Positions 51,586-60,355 of a DNA stretch of 64,000 nucleotides are shown here, one piece after another. The DNA is from RYN-428 sp035551995. Lineage in GTDB: Bacteria; Planctomycetota; Phycisphaerae; Tepidisphaerales; Tepidisphaeraceae. The notes below the pieces were generated by a model. It was not told the DNA's origin. It saw only the letters and a program-made list of their open reading frames with translations, and did not search any database. A program made the position numbers and the translations under genes. Each line of letters opens with the position of its first letter. Position 1 is the first letter of the stretch. Where the stretch lies: positions 1-64,000 of the forward strand of contig DASZME010000037.1 of the NCBI GenBank assembly GCA_035551995.1, written 5' to 3'.

Positions 51586-52833
51586 CTAATCGCGGACCGC
51601 CGCCGACACCATTTCCAACACGCGCCGCAGGCCGTCGTCGCCGCCAAGGCTGCCTTCATTAAACGGGGTCTTTGGAGTGGGGCGCCAGTTGTCGCGCGAG
51701 CCATCGTATTTGAATGGCTGCGGCAACCCGGTTAGTGCCGGATCATATTGATTGTCTTTTCCGCCCAGTTTGTAGATGACCAAATCAAGCGAGGGAACGA
51801 TAAAGATACCAAACCCGCCCGCCCCGGATTTATAAAATGCGTCGCGCGGCGCGCCGGCGACGTGCCTGTCTGAGTTGTTTTCAAATTGCAGCGTAAAAGG
51901 GCAGTGCGGGTTGTACGGCGAGGGTTGATTGCACATCGCGACATAGTCGGCCGGCACAAGTTGCTTGCCGTTCCACTGTCCCTTGTGCAAGAGGCAGTAT
52001 CCAAAACGGAGCGCATCGGTCGCGTGCAGCGCGATGCTCCCGGCGCCGTTAGCGTGCGGCATATCAAAATCGCCGCGATGAAGACAGTAGCCCCATGCGC
52101 CCCAACCCATCGGCATGGCGAGGCGCTCGCGAATGTAGTCTTGAAGCTCCATCCCCGTGATATGCCGAAGCACGATCGACGCGATGTGCGGCGCGGGGGA
52201 TGAATAGGAATATCCCGCGCCCGGATCGGTCCACAGCGGCACGCGGATCGAGGACATATCCAGATCGTGAATGTTCTGGCCCGCAGACGGCTTGAGCGGC
52301 TGGGCCTTGCCGTAGACGATGCCGGTCGGCGATTGTCCCTCCCCGTTGTAGCCTGAGGTCATACATAGAAGCTGCCCAAGCTTGATATCGGCCTTGCGCG
52401 GATCGTCGAGCGGAAACGCCTCGGGCAAATACTTTTCGGTGAAGACCTTGGTATCCAGACCGTCGGGGATTTTGTCATGGAATTCGTGCAACATAATGCC
52501 GCAGGCGATGCTCGTGATGGCTTTGCCGGTCGATGCCATATCAGGATTGGCGTTTCGATGGGCGCGGCCGAAATATCCTTCGTAGACCAGGTAGCCGCGA
52601 CGGACGACAAGCAGCCCGCCGTTTTGGGTACAGCGCTGGGTGAAGTTGAAAGCGGCCTGGAGCCGGAGAAGATCCATCCCGGCCACATCGCGAATCTGGG
52701 CCGGATCATTTAAGGTTCGCCAGCCGCCTTCGCCGTCGGACGGAGGGAAGTAGTCGGCCGCGCGCGCGGACGCAAATAAACAAGATACGGCGGCAAAAAA
52801 CATCAGTCTCGCGGGAAGATTCGAGATCATCAT
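51586..52833 (-). CDS. Secreted serine hydrolase, beta-lactamase/penicillin-binding-protein fold
   Basis: A 415-residue protein. Signal peptide LPARLMFFAAVSCLFASARAAD. Motif 1 SxxK is Ser101-Thr-Gly-Lys104 (NPDMASTGKAITSI), motif 2 YxS/N is Tyr210-Ser-Ser (PGAGYSYSSPAPH); HxG-like part KSGAGGFG. These are class C/esterase-type motifs. The substrate is not known; a peptidase, esterase or lactamase role is possible. Confidence 0.88.
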   Translation of the reverse strand: MMISNLPARLMFFAAVSCLFASARAADYFPPSDGEGGWRTLNDPAQIRDVAGMDLLRLQAAFNFTQRCTQNGGLLVVRRGYLVYEGYFGRAHRNANPDMASTGKAITSIACGIMLHEFHDKIPDGLDTKVFTEKYLPEAFPLDDPRKADIKLGQLLCMTSGYNGEGQSPTGIVYGKAQPLKPSAGQNIHDLDMSSIRVPLWTDPGAGYSYSSPAPHIASIVLRHITGMELQDYIRERLAMPMGWGAWGYCLHRGDFDMPHANGAGSIALHATDALRFGYCLLHKGQWNGKQLVPADYVAMCNQPSPYNPHCPFTLQFENNSDRHVAGAPRDAFYKSGAGGFGIFIVPSLDLVIYKLGGKDNQYDPALTGLPQPFKYDGSRDNWRPTPKTPFNEGSLGGDDGLRRVLEMVSAAVRD

Positions 52834-52942
52834 TCATCTCTCGGAAAATGGTTCGACTCGCTGAGTCCATTTCTTCCGTGGCCGGTACATCCGGAACGGT
52901 TTGAAATAACGGCCCTTTCGCCGACAGGAAAATCGCCTTGCG

Positions 52943-53578
52943 CTATCGGTCTTCCGGCGTGCCGGAAGAAAGACCCGAAATTCGTTTTCGGCTGAGAGGC
53001 TTGTGGAAATCCGCGTCAACAAAACGCAACGGCGCATCCTTCCAATGCCTGGCGTAATCCACGCCGATCCTTGGCGTGCGAACGATTTTCGGTTTCACGA
53101 TGCTACCCGACATGACGAACAGTTCGTCGCCGGTCAGATCGACGCCATTGTCGCGACGGGTAATTCGCATTCCCCGCGCGAGTTTACCGGGACCGGATAG
53201 ATCAAGTCTCGATCCATCGATCGCGACGGCGCCGCGGATTAATACAGCCTGTGCATCGCCCACGTCGGAGGCGACTATATTCAGCATGTCATACATCCCA
53301 TAAATAAAGTAGACATACGCGAAACCCGCCGGTCCGAACATGATTTCGGTGCGCCCGGTACGGCCCTTGGCGGCATGACACGCGAGGTCATGTTCGCCGA
53401 CGTAGGCCTCGGTCTCAATGATGCGGGCTCTAAATTCCAACGGCCTACCGTCTGAGTCGTTTATCCGGCGGACAAGGATTTTTCCGATCAGTTCTTCGGC
53501 TACCCGATCGGCAGGCCGCGCATAAAACCTCGATGTCAATTTCCGAACGCCGCCGCGATGAATTTCCTGATTATCCAC
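52943..53578 (-). CDS. 3-methyladenine DNA glycosylase (AAG/MPG family)
   Basis: A 211-residue enzyme that removes alkylated bases. Family pattern: SRFYARPADRVAEELIGKILVRR, RIIETEAYVGEHDLACHAAKGRTGRTEIMFGPAGFAYVYFIYGMYDMLNIV, LIRGAVAI and GPGKLARGMRITRRDNGVDLT. The active-site Glu (ETEAY), Tyr (YFIYGMY) and Arg are in place. It lies 12 bases from the GH81 gene on the same strand. Confidence 0.93.
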   Translation of the reverse strand: MDNQEIHRGGVRKLTSRFYARPADRVAEELIGKILVRRINDSDGRPLEFRARIIETEAYVGEHDLACHAAKGRTGRTEIMFGPAGFAYVYFIYGMYDMLNIVASDVGDAQAVLIRGAVAIDGSRLDLSGPGKLARGMRITRRDNGVDLTGDELFVMSGSIVKPKIVRTPRIGVDYARHWKDAPLRFVDADFHKPLSRKRISGLSSGTPEDR

Positions 53579-53590
53579 GACAAAAGGCTT

Positions 53591-55978
53591 TCACTTCTTC
53601 GCGCCCGGCGCCGGCGAAAGCACGCTCGCGCTTGTCAACGCCTGCGGCGCGGCGATCATTTGTCCCGTCGCGATGGCGCCTTCGTAGAATACCACGGTCT
53701 TCGCCGTCGTTGAAGGATTCCATACGATGTAGGTTCGTGTTTTGGTCGTTCGGTTTCGATAGACCATGGACGTCGGGCTGTCGCCATGACAGCTCCAATC
53801 GACTTCGCCGAGCGAGCGGGTGGAATGGGCCAGGTAATAGATGATCGCCGTTTCGCCCGCGTCGTGGCCGATCTTGTCGCCGGGCGTATTCCACAGCGCA
53901 TCCAATTGTTCGCATGCCCACGCCGGGTCGTACATCAATACATAGCCGAGCATGACACTACCAAGACCCGATCCGAGATTTTCGATGGTAGGCTTCTTCG
54001 CCTGGCGCTTCTTTCCGCCTTTGGAAGTTCTTGACGCCTCGGCCAGTTCGTGCGCCTCATAATCCCGGCACATGTCTTCGTAGGATTTGCGGGCGAAGGC
54101 CGGGTCGTGCACGAGATAAGAGAGCATGGGAGAGGCGGGAAGCCATTGGATGGCATAAATCCAGGCGGGGTCGCCGGTGAAGTAGGTTCCGTAGACTTTG
54201 CCGCCGCTCCACACCATGCCGGTGACGGGGTGTTTCCATTCCGGCGGAAAGACGTCGCCGCCGGCGTTGAACCAATATTCCATCGTCGCCTGGGTCTCGA
54301 CGGCGTAGCCCATGATGCCGGTGTCGCGCATTTTCTGATCGCCGAGCGCTTCGCCGAGATAGATCAGGCCGGCCCAGCTTTGCACGGCTTCAGAGGAAGA
54401 TTCCTGGTTTTCGCCGCCGGGCGAGCTTGTGCCGCCGGCCCATGAATGACCGGCCCACGGATCAAACGTCCGCATGAACGGAAAGCGAAGATCCGACCGG
54501 TCCCAGTTTGCGTATTCCTTGGCGACCAACGTAGCCATCGGCCCATAATCGGCGGCGAACCGCGGGTCATGCATCGCCAGCAGGGCCGACGCGAACGTGA
54601 AATAACCGTAGTGGAAATGATGGTCGTTGAAGCCTTCGGAGCCGTAACTGGTCTTGACGCCGACAAGCGCTTTCCAGCGGGGATAGTAGGTGAAGTAATG
54701 ATCTTTTTTGCCCGGCGTATATGTAAACCAGTTCGTCATCGCCTGGCGTAGCTCGTCGCAAAATGTATTGTAGGTTGAATCGTGTGTCTGCTGGGCCATC
54801 AGCGCGTCTTGGCCGTATCGGAGAATGTCTTTGCCGCCCCAATAGGTGTCGGCGGCGAACTTGGGTTTGGAAGCGAGGTCCTGGAGATAGGCGTGCATTC
54901 GGGCCGGCTCATAGTCATGGGGCGCGCCGGTCGATTTTGGCGCCGGGAGATTGGGAACGACGCCGACGTAGGGATAACTAATTACGAATTCATTCCCCAC
55001 GGCGCATTTGAGCGGCCCGCGCGGACTGATGTAGTCGATATGATTGAAGACGATGTCGCCGGTCGTTTTTCGGTAATGATGGGGTATCCAACCCTGGATT
55101 ATTTTTTTCTCGGCGCCTTTCAAAACTTCCGTGGTGATCTTCCATGTGGTCGTGACGCGCCCGCCGGCCGGATCGTACCGCCAGGAAACCTCGGTATTAC
55201 GCGGGATGGCGAACGCATACCGATGAAAGTAGTTTAGATCCTTGGGGGCGGGAAGGGGGCAGACTACCAGATAAGATGATTTTCCGGCGAATGTCAGAGA
55301 TAAGGAGCCGTCGCTATAATGAAATTTCGTGTCGTCCGGCGTGAATATACCATAGCTGCGGCCGTCGAACGTAACGCCGACGCAGTCAGCGGACACGGGC
55401 GGCCGAGGCAAAGGTCCCTCGAGGCCGAAAAACGTGGCGTCGGCGCCTTTTGGAACCGTCAACACCGGCTGTACGCCACGACATTCGATCCACGCGTACG
55501 GCATCCCTTCGCCGAGCGTGACGTCCAAATATCTTTCCGGCGACTGCGCCATCCGGAACGAGACCAGCCAGTCCGACCACTCCCTGGCGCGCGCGTCGGC
55601 GGGAACAAAATCACTGGCGCCGACGTGCAGCGGGGACTCACAAGCCGGGTCGTTGCCTTGCGGCGCCCATCGCGTGGGGAAAAAAATGTCCAACCCTTTT
55701 TCGCTGGGATCGACGCGCAACGGATAGGACCAGAGCGACTTGGCGAAGGGCGAAACGACCAATTGCGTCCACCATTTATTGGTGGGAATTGGCCTGCCGT
55801 CATCGTTGACCAGGTAGAGCGGTTGCGACTGCATCGCGCGAGATTTTTCGTCCGCCGACGGGGGGGGGGCCGATGCGTAAGCGCCCTTGCCGACAGCGAC
55901 GGATTGCTGGGCCGCCGCCTGTATAGACGCCAATAACGCCACGACGCCGGCGAGCGCGAACTTCGGTGCAGTGTTCAT
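53591..55978 (-). CDS. GH81 endo-beta-1,3-glucanase
   Basis: A 795-residue secreted enzyme from the ATG at 55,978 (signal: FALAGVVALLASIQAAAQ). N-terminal beta-sandwich: RPIPTNKWWTQLVVSPFAKSLWSYPL. Catalytic region of the (alpha/alpha)6 part: EGFNDHHFHYGYFTFA with Asp452, and GGENQESSSEAVQSWAG with Glu526 and Glu530. GH81 enzymes cut beta-1,3-glucans such as laminarin or fungal cell-wall glucan. The run of Gly/Pro bases at 55,861-55,869 (nine Gs) would be prone to frameshift but the frame is intact here. Confidence 0.9.
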   Translation of the reverse strand: MNTAPKFALAGVVALLASIQAAAQQSVAVGKGAYASAPPPSADEKSRAMQSQPLYLVNDDGRPIPTNKWWTQLVVSPFAKSLWSYPLRVDPSEKGLDIFFPTRWAPQGNDPACESPLHVGASDFVPADARAREWSDWLVSFRMAQSPERYLDVTLGEGMPYAWIECRGVQPVLTVPKGADATFFGLEGPLPRPPVSADCVGVTFDGRSYGIFTPDDTKFHYSDGSLSLTFAGKSSYLVVCPLPAPKDLNYFHRYAFAIPRNTEVSWRYDPAGGRVTTTWKITTEVLKGAEKKIIQGWIPHHYRKTTGDIVFNHIDYISPRGPLKCAVGNEFVISYPYVGVVPNLPAPKSTGAPHDYEPARMHAYLQDLASKPKFAADTYWGGKDILRYGQDALMAQQTHDSTYNTFCDELRQAMTNWFTYTPGKKDHYFTYYPRWKALVGVKTSYGSEGFNDHHFHYGYFTFASALLAMHDPRFAADYGPMATLVAKEYANWDRSDLRFPFMRTFDPWAGHSWAGGTSSPGGENQESSSEAVQSWAGLIYLGEALGDQKMRDTGIMGYAVETQATMEYWFNAGGDVFPPEWKHPVTGMVWSGGKVYGTYFTGDPAWIYAIQWLPASPMLSYLVHDPAFARKSYEDMCRDYEAHELAEASRTSKGGKKRQAKKPTIENLGSGLGSVMLGYVLMYDPAWACEQLDALWNTPGDKIGHDAGETAIIYYLAHSTRSLGEVDWSCHGDSPTSMVYRNRTTKTRTYIVWNPSTTAKTVVFYEGAIATGQMIAAPQALTSASVLSPAPGAKK

Positions 55979-56018
55979 CGACGGGATTATAAGCGCGGCC
56001 GACGTCGTGACGCCACGC

Positions 56019-57071
56019 TCACGCCTGCGCGACCGGTTGCGCCTGGGTCGGGGCCGCGGGGTCAACCGGCGGCTCCAGCACTTCCACGATTTGGTAAATC
56101 CCGCCCGGCACGCCGTTGGTTCGAGTCAGATTCGGAGATTGATAGGTCGTGTCATGCTGACACCGTATCGCCACACTGTTGCTGACGAACGAGTCGCCGG
56201 GAACCGATCGGCGCCGGGGAAAGCCCCACTTGGGCGTCCAGGATTCGTGAATCTGATCGAGGGCATGTTTCGCGTCGATCGCAGCGTACTTTGCCCAGAC
56301 GGCGTCGTCGAATTTCATTCCGAGTTTCTGCGCCTTTTCCATCATCCAGTAGAGCGTGATATCCGACAGGCCCGTTTCGGGGTATCCGCCGCCCACGTCG
56401 CAGTGAACGCCGGAAAACCACACCTGCAACAGTTCCTGATCCGCCGTCTTGGCGGTCCAGAGCGTGGGGGGAAATTCGATTCTGCGTTCGTCGATGGAAA
56501 GCGCGTGGTACGCGTGCAGGACGTCGGGGTGCAGATTGGTATCGAGGAAACCATATAACAGCGGCGAAACGCCGCCGAAGAGAGCCGGAATTCCAAGTGC
56601 GCCGACGGTATCCCATACGCCGATCATGGTGATTTTTGCGTCAAAGAGGTTGTAGGCGCCCAGCGACGCCAGCAGCGATTTACGCCGAAGGGGATCGCGA
56701 TAGGCGTCGAACGCCGTCGGAACGAGATGATCGTCGAACTTTCCGGAAGGAAGTCCGCAGGTGGCGATCATTCCAGCGAGGCTGCGCGCGGTGTAGGCTC
56801 CCCGGCTGAAGCCGAATAGAAAGATTTCGTCGTTGGGTTCGTAGACTTGCGCGATTTTTGAATAGCCGTCTTTTATTTTCTGATAGATTCCATCGCCGAG
56901 CGCGCCGCCTGAAAGTCTTTGCAACTGGTTTCCGTCGGCTCCGACGCCGTCGTCGTAATAAGGAATCTGGTCGGCGCACGTGGCGGTCGCCTTGAATAAC
57001 TTGTAGACGTTGGTGGCGTTTGTCGGATCGTCCCAGGTTCCGTCGGCACAAAAAATGATTCGCTTTCCCAT
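56019..57071 (-). CDS. DUF2235 alpha/beta hydrolase
   Basis: A 350-residue protein. The N-terminus MGKRIIFCADGTWDDPTNATNVYKLFKA and the nucleophile elbow FGFSRGAYTARSLAGMI (Ser89) mark DUF2235, an alpha/beta-hydrolase family often found as T6SS-linked phospholipases. Also WFSGVHCDVGGGYPETGLSDITLYWMMEKA carries the acidic residue and His. No secretion-system genes are near, so the link to T6SS is not supported here. No signal peptide. Confidence 0.85.
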   Translation of the reverse strand: MGKRIIFCADGTWDDPTNATNVYKLFKATATCADQIPYYDDGVGADGNQLQRLSGGALGDGIYQKIKDGYSKIAQVYEPNDEIFLFGFSRGAYTARSLAGMIATCGLPSGKFDDHLVPTAFDAYRDPLRRKSLLASLGAYNLFDAKITMIGVWDTVGALGIPALFGGVSPLLYGFLDTNLHPDVLHAYHALSIDERRIEFPPTLWTAKTADQELLQVWFSGVHCDVGGGYPETGLSDITLYWMMEKAQKLGMKFDDAVWAKYAAIDAKHALDQIHESWTPKWGFPRRRSVPGDSFVSNSVAIRCQHDTTYQSPNLTRTNGVPGGIYQIVEVLEPPVDPAAPTQAQPVAQA

Positions 57072-57260
57072 GATCGCTCCCGTTTGAAGACATTGAAGCG
57101 GCGCATGATACGATGCCCGCCATGAGAATGGCAAGCTCATTTAACAGCGACGGATTCGCCGCGGACGGCGACGTTTTTTTTCGGCAATGAACCTTACAAT
57201 CGTCGCAAGCTTTATTCGATGGCGCCAAAACCTGCCGGCGATTTTTGATATGAGTGCGTT

Positions 57261-58583
57261 ATGAAAATTTACCGCTCCGTATTTTTCGTTCTGATTGCGT
57301 TGGGTTCTTATTGCTCGACAGTCCGCGCCGATTCCGTGCAAGCGCGGGCGGCTGATGAACTGGTAGACAGCATCGGCGTCAATACCCACTTCGGCTACAC
57401 CGATCGCCCCTACGCAAAGCGATATGACGACGTGGCCGCGAGGCTTGGGGAATTGGGCGTGCGGCATATTCGCGACGGCGTCGATAACCGCGCCGCGGTG
57501 GCGAACAGGGTGCGGGCGCTGCACGAGAAATTCGGCATCGGAGCGCTCCAGATCGTGGGGCCGCGCGTCGATAGCCGCCAGCCGTGGATGGGGAAGCTTG
57601 ACCCGGCGAAGATCGACGGCGTGCTCGCCACGATCAAGACTTTATACGGCGAGGCCAATGAGGCGATCGAAGGTCCCAACGAGTATGATAACACGCATAA
57701 GAACGCCGCGCCGCGGGCCGACGACGCCGACTGGCCCGCGACGCTCAAGACGTATACGCAGGCTTTATATGAAAAGGTGAAGGCCGATCCGGTCCTCAAG
57801 GATCGGTCGGTGATCGGACCGTCGATGGCTCATGCGGCCAACGCGCCGAAGGTGGCCGATTTGTCGGCGTTTATTTCGTTCGGCAATTTTCATCCATACC
57901 CCGGCGGTTGGAATCCGGCCCGGCAACTCGATGATTACAACCTCCCCAAAACCAGACAGATGACCGGCCAACGCACGCTCTGGGCGACCGAAACCGGCTA
58001 TCAAAACGCCATGGCCAAACCGCCCGGCGGACACAATCCGGCGCCCGAAGGCGTCGCGGGAAAATATGGCCCGAGGCTGGTCGCCGAGTATCTCCGGCAC
58101 GGGATCGCCCGCGCGTATTTCTATGAGCTGCTCGATCAGGACGTGAAACCCGCAGACCCAGAGGCCAATTTCGGATTGCTGCGCAACGACCTGACGGAAA
58201 AGCCGATTTTTTCCGCCCTCAAGGCGATGATCGCGCTTCTGAAGGATCCCGGCGCCCCATTTCAGCCGGGAAGGCTGGACTATTCCCTGGCGCCGATGAC
58301 GGCGGATTTACATCAGTTGCTGTTGCAAAAGCGCGACGGGCGGTTTTATGTTCTGCTCTGGAATGAAACGCCGTGTTATGACGCCGTCAAGCGAACGGAG
58401 ATCGCGGTTGCGCCGCTGAAAATCACCGTAAAAATAAGCCAAGACGTGAAGCGCGTAACGACCTATCTGCCCAGCGGCCACGGAACGACGGTGGTCGAGT
58501 CTTTCGATCATCCGGCGGCGATCGCCGTGGATTTATCCGACGAATTGCTGATCGTGGAGATTACGCGCGGCGCCGGGCGATAG
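57261..58583 (+). CDS. Secreted clan GH-A glycoside hydrolase-like protein
   Basis: A 440-residue protein with signal MKIYRSVFFVLIALGSYCSTVRAD. TIM-barrel signs: LGVRHIRDGVD, acid/base Glu141 in EGPNEYDNT (the GH-A 'NE' motif) and nucleophile Glu244 in LWATETGYQN. HPYPGGWNPAR and an active-site Trp/Tyr are also in place. The C-terminal 120 residues are a beta-sandwich. GH39- or GH5-like assignment cannot be decided. It is divergent from the DUF2235 gene and near GH81, so glucan use is plausible. Confidence 0.78.
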   Translation: MKIYRSVFFVLIALGSYCSTVRADSVQARAADELVDSIGVNTHFGYTDRPYAKRYDDVAARLGELGVRHIRDGVDNRAAVANRVRALHEKFGIGALQIVGPRVDSRQPWMGKLDPAKIDGVLATIKTLYGEANEAIEGPNEYDNTHKNAAPRADDADWPATLKTYTQALYEKVKADPVLKDRSVIGPSMAHAANAPKVADLSAFISFGNFHPYPGGWNPARQLDDYNLPKTRQMTGQRTLWATETGYQNAMAKPPGGHNPAPEGVAGKYGPRLVAEYLRHGIARAYFYELLDQDVKPADPEANFGLLRNDLTEKPIFSALKAMIALLKDPGAPFQPGRLDYSLAPMTADLHQLLLQKRDGRFYVLLWNETPCYDAVKRTEIAVAPLKITVKISQDVKRVTTYLPSGHGTTVVESFDHPAAIAVDLSDELLIVEITRGAGR

Positions 58584-58592
58584 GATCGGGCG

Positions 58593-58802
58593 ATGGGTTT
58601 AGCCACCTTTGGTTTCTGCGCGATTTGTCTTTCGACCCGGCAGGCCGATCCAGGGGAAACATGTGAACAGTGCGGCGTCGCGCTCTTGCCGTTGTTTGAC
58701 GCGGGCGGCGCGCTCTCGCGCGAATTCCTGGCCGCTCGAAAATCATGTTGCGACAATGGCTGCCGAAATTGTCCTTACCGGGCGTGCCGCTCACAGAAGT
58801 AA
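58593..58802 (+). CDS. Small Cys-rich protein with a CCDNGCRNCPY motif (DUF5522-like)
   Basis: A 69-residue protein that starts 10 bases after the preceding stop. N-terminal CAICLSTRQADPGETCEQCG forms a zinc-ribbon-like part, and the C-terminus SREFLAARKSCCDNGCRNCPYR has the DUF5522 motif CCxxGCxxCPY. The fusion of both parts is unusual for the family as I know it. Probably metal-binding. Confidence 0.75.
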   Translation: MGLATFGFCAICLSTRQADPGETCEQCGVALLPLFDAGGALSREFLAARKSCCDNGCRNCPYRACRSQK

Positions 58803-58833
58803 TTGGGCGATAACGACAACTGCAAGGACTGCG

Positions 58834-60027
58834 TTATTTGCTGGTTTCCTGAACGCGGCTCGCCGCGATTTCCGCCAGGGCGCTTGCGGCAAACCGCACG
58901 TCGGGGGGCGAAACGAAGGGGCCGAAACTTAAGCGGGTGGTTCCGCCGAGGGATGCGGTGCCGATGGTTTCATGGGCCAGCGGGGCGCAATGAATGCCCG
59001 AGCGGGTAAGGATGCCGAAGCTTGATTCGAGGATGGCGGAAAGTTCATGCGGGTCGTAGCCGTCGATACGAACGGAAAAAACGCCGACGCGGTTATCGGC
59101 GCCGCGTGGGCCGAAGTAGTTGAGGCCTTCGATGTCGCGGATGCTTTCGAGAAATACGCCAACCAGTTCCCGATCGTGATCGTTCAGCGTCTGAACCGTT
59201 TGCTCGGCGATCCATTTGATCCCTTCGGAGAGTCCGATAATGCCGACGGCGTTATGACTTCCCGGCTCATATTTGTCCGGCATGAAATCCGGCTGGCGAT
59301 CCAGCTCGCTGACCGATCCGGTTCCCCCTTCCTTAATGGTGGCGAGCTTTTTTTCCATCCCCGGCCGCACGTACAAGAATCCCGTGCCGAGCGGCCCAAG
59401 CAACCCCTTATGTCCCGGCGCGGCCAGGAGATCAACGCCCAGCTCTCGCAAATCGATCGGCACATGTCCCGCCGACTGCGCCGCGTCAACGATGAACGGA
59501 ATCCCGGCCTCGCGCGCGATCAGGCCAATCTCGCGGATCGGCTGGATCGTTCCCGTCACGTTGCTGACGTGCGTGATGGCGATCAGGCGCGTATCGGGCC
59601 TAATCGCCCGGCGGATGTCGGCGGGATCAACGATGCCGGTGATATTGTCCACCGGCACGCGGCTGGTCGATATCCAGCCGCGTTCTTCCATCGCGCGAAG
59701 CGGCCTTAGGATGGAATTATGATCGATGTGCGTGCAGATCGCGTGACCTTTTAGGTAGGGATCGATCAACCCTTTGATCGCGATATTCAGCGCGTCGGAG
59801 CAGTTGAGCGTAAAAACGAAATGCTCGGCCTTTTCCCCGTGAAACAGCCGATTGAGCCGCCGGCGGCATTCGCCGATCAAGTCGCCGGTCTCCACCGCCT
59901 CGGCGTACGCGCCCCGGCCGGCGCTGGCGCCCAATTCGACGGCGTAGCGACTCATCGCATCGTAAACGGCCTTGGGCTTGGGCCGACTCGTCGCTGCGTT
60001 ATCCAAATACAACCGGCGAACGGGCAT
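58834..60027 (-). CDS. Cysteine desulfurase-like class V aminotransferase
   Basis: A 397-residue PLP enzyme. The start at 60,027 gives MPVRRLYLDNAATSRPKP; longer frames run into repeat copy G. Seen: LNCSDALNIAIKG, THIDHNSILRPL, THVSNVTGT, VDAAQSAGHVPID, PLP lysine K207 in APGHKGLLGPLGTG, and Cys347 in SGIHCAPLAHE, the active-site cysteine of SufS/CsdA type enzymes. No Fe-S cluster genes are adjacent. Confidence 0.9.
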   Translation of the reverse strand: MPVRRLYLDNAATSRPKPKAVYDAMSRYAVELGASAGRGAYAEAVETGDLIGECRRRLNRLFHGEKAEHFVFTLNCSDALNIAIKGLIDPYLKGHAICTHIDHNSILRPLRAMEERGWISTSRVPVDNITGIVDPADIRRAIRPDTRLIAITHVSNVTGTIQPIREIGLIAREAGIPFIVDAAQSAGHVPIDLRELGVDLLAAPGHKGLLGPLGTGFLYVRPGMEKKLATIKEGGTGSVSELDRQPDFMPDKYEPGSHNAVGIIGLSEGIKWIAEQTVQTLNDHDRELVGVFLESIRDIEGLNYFGPRGADNRVGVFSVRIDGYDPHELSAILESSFGILTRSGIHCAPLAHETIGTASLGGTTRLSFGPFVSPPDVRFAASALAEIAASRVQETSK

Positions 60028-60189
60028 CACGGCAATTCCTCTCTCCAATGCTGATCCAGGCGAAAAGATAATAGAGTCAAATGACGCGCGTGTCATCACC
60101 GCGGGGGCGCCGCGAAAGTCGCCAGAGCCGGTAACGCCAGCCGTGCTTGCTGACTGGGGAACCGTCGTCTTTTCGTGACGTTTGCAGAC

Positions 60190-60303
60190 TGAAAATCTTT
60201 CTGATGTCGCCTTAGCGAGGGAAGTCGCGGACGTCGCCCCGCAAGCGGGGCCGCTAAACATCCGCGAAATATAGAGACGCTACAGCTACTTGGAAATGTC
60301 GGA
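60190..60303 (+). repeat. Dispersed ~100-bp palindromic repeat, copy G
   Basis: Core TCGCCCCGCAAGCGGGGCCG and CTAAACATCCGCG, then an extra segment before the right end CTACTTGGAAATGTCGG. The left end is only weakly similar to other copies. It fills most of the 328-base spacer 60,028-60,355. Confidence 0.75.
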
Positions 60304-60355
60304 AGCGAAATTCATGATGTTCCGCGGGCCGGCTTTAACATAAAATAATCGCGTC

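Noticed and set aside
56019..57071. DUF2235 gene as a type VI secretion effector
   Set aside because: No Tss, VgrG, PAAR or immunity gene in the neighbourhood; only the family name suggests it.
3193..60303. Dispersed element as an integron attC site
   Set aside because: No GTTRRRY/RYYYAAC ends and no integron integrase; the internal CTAAAC does not match.
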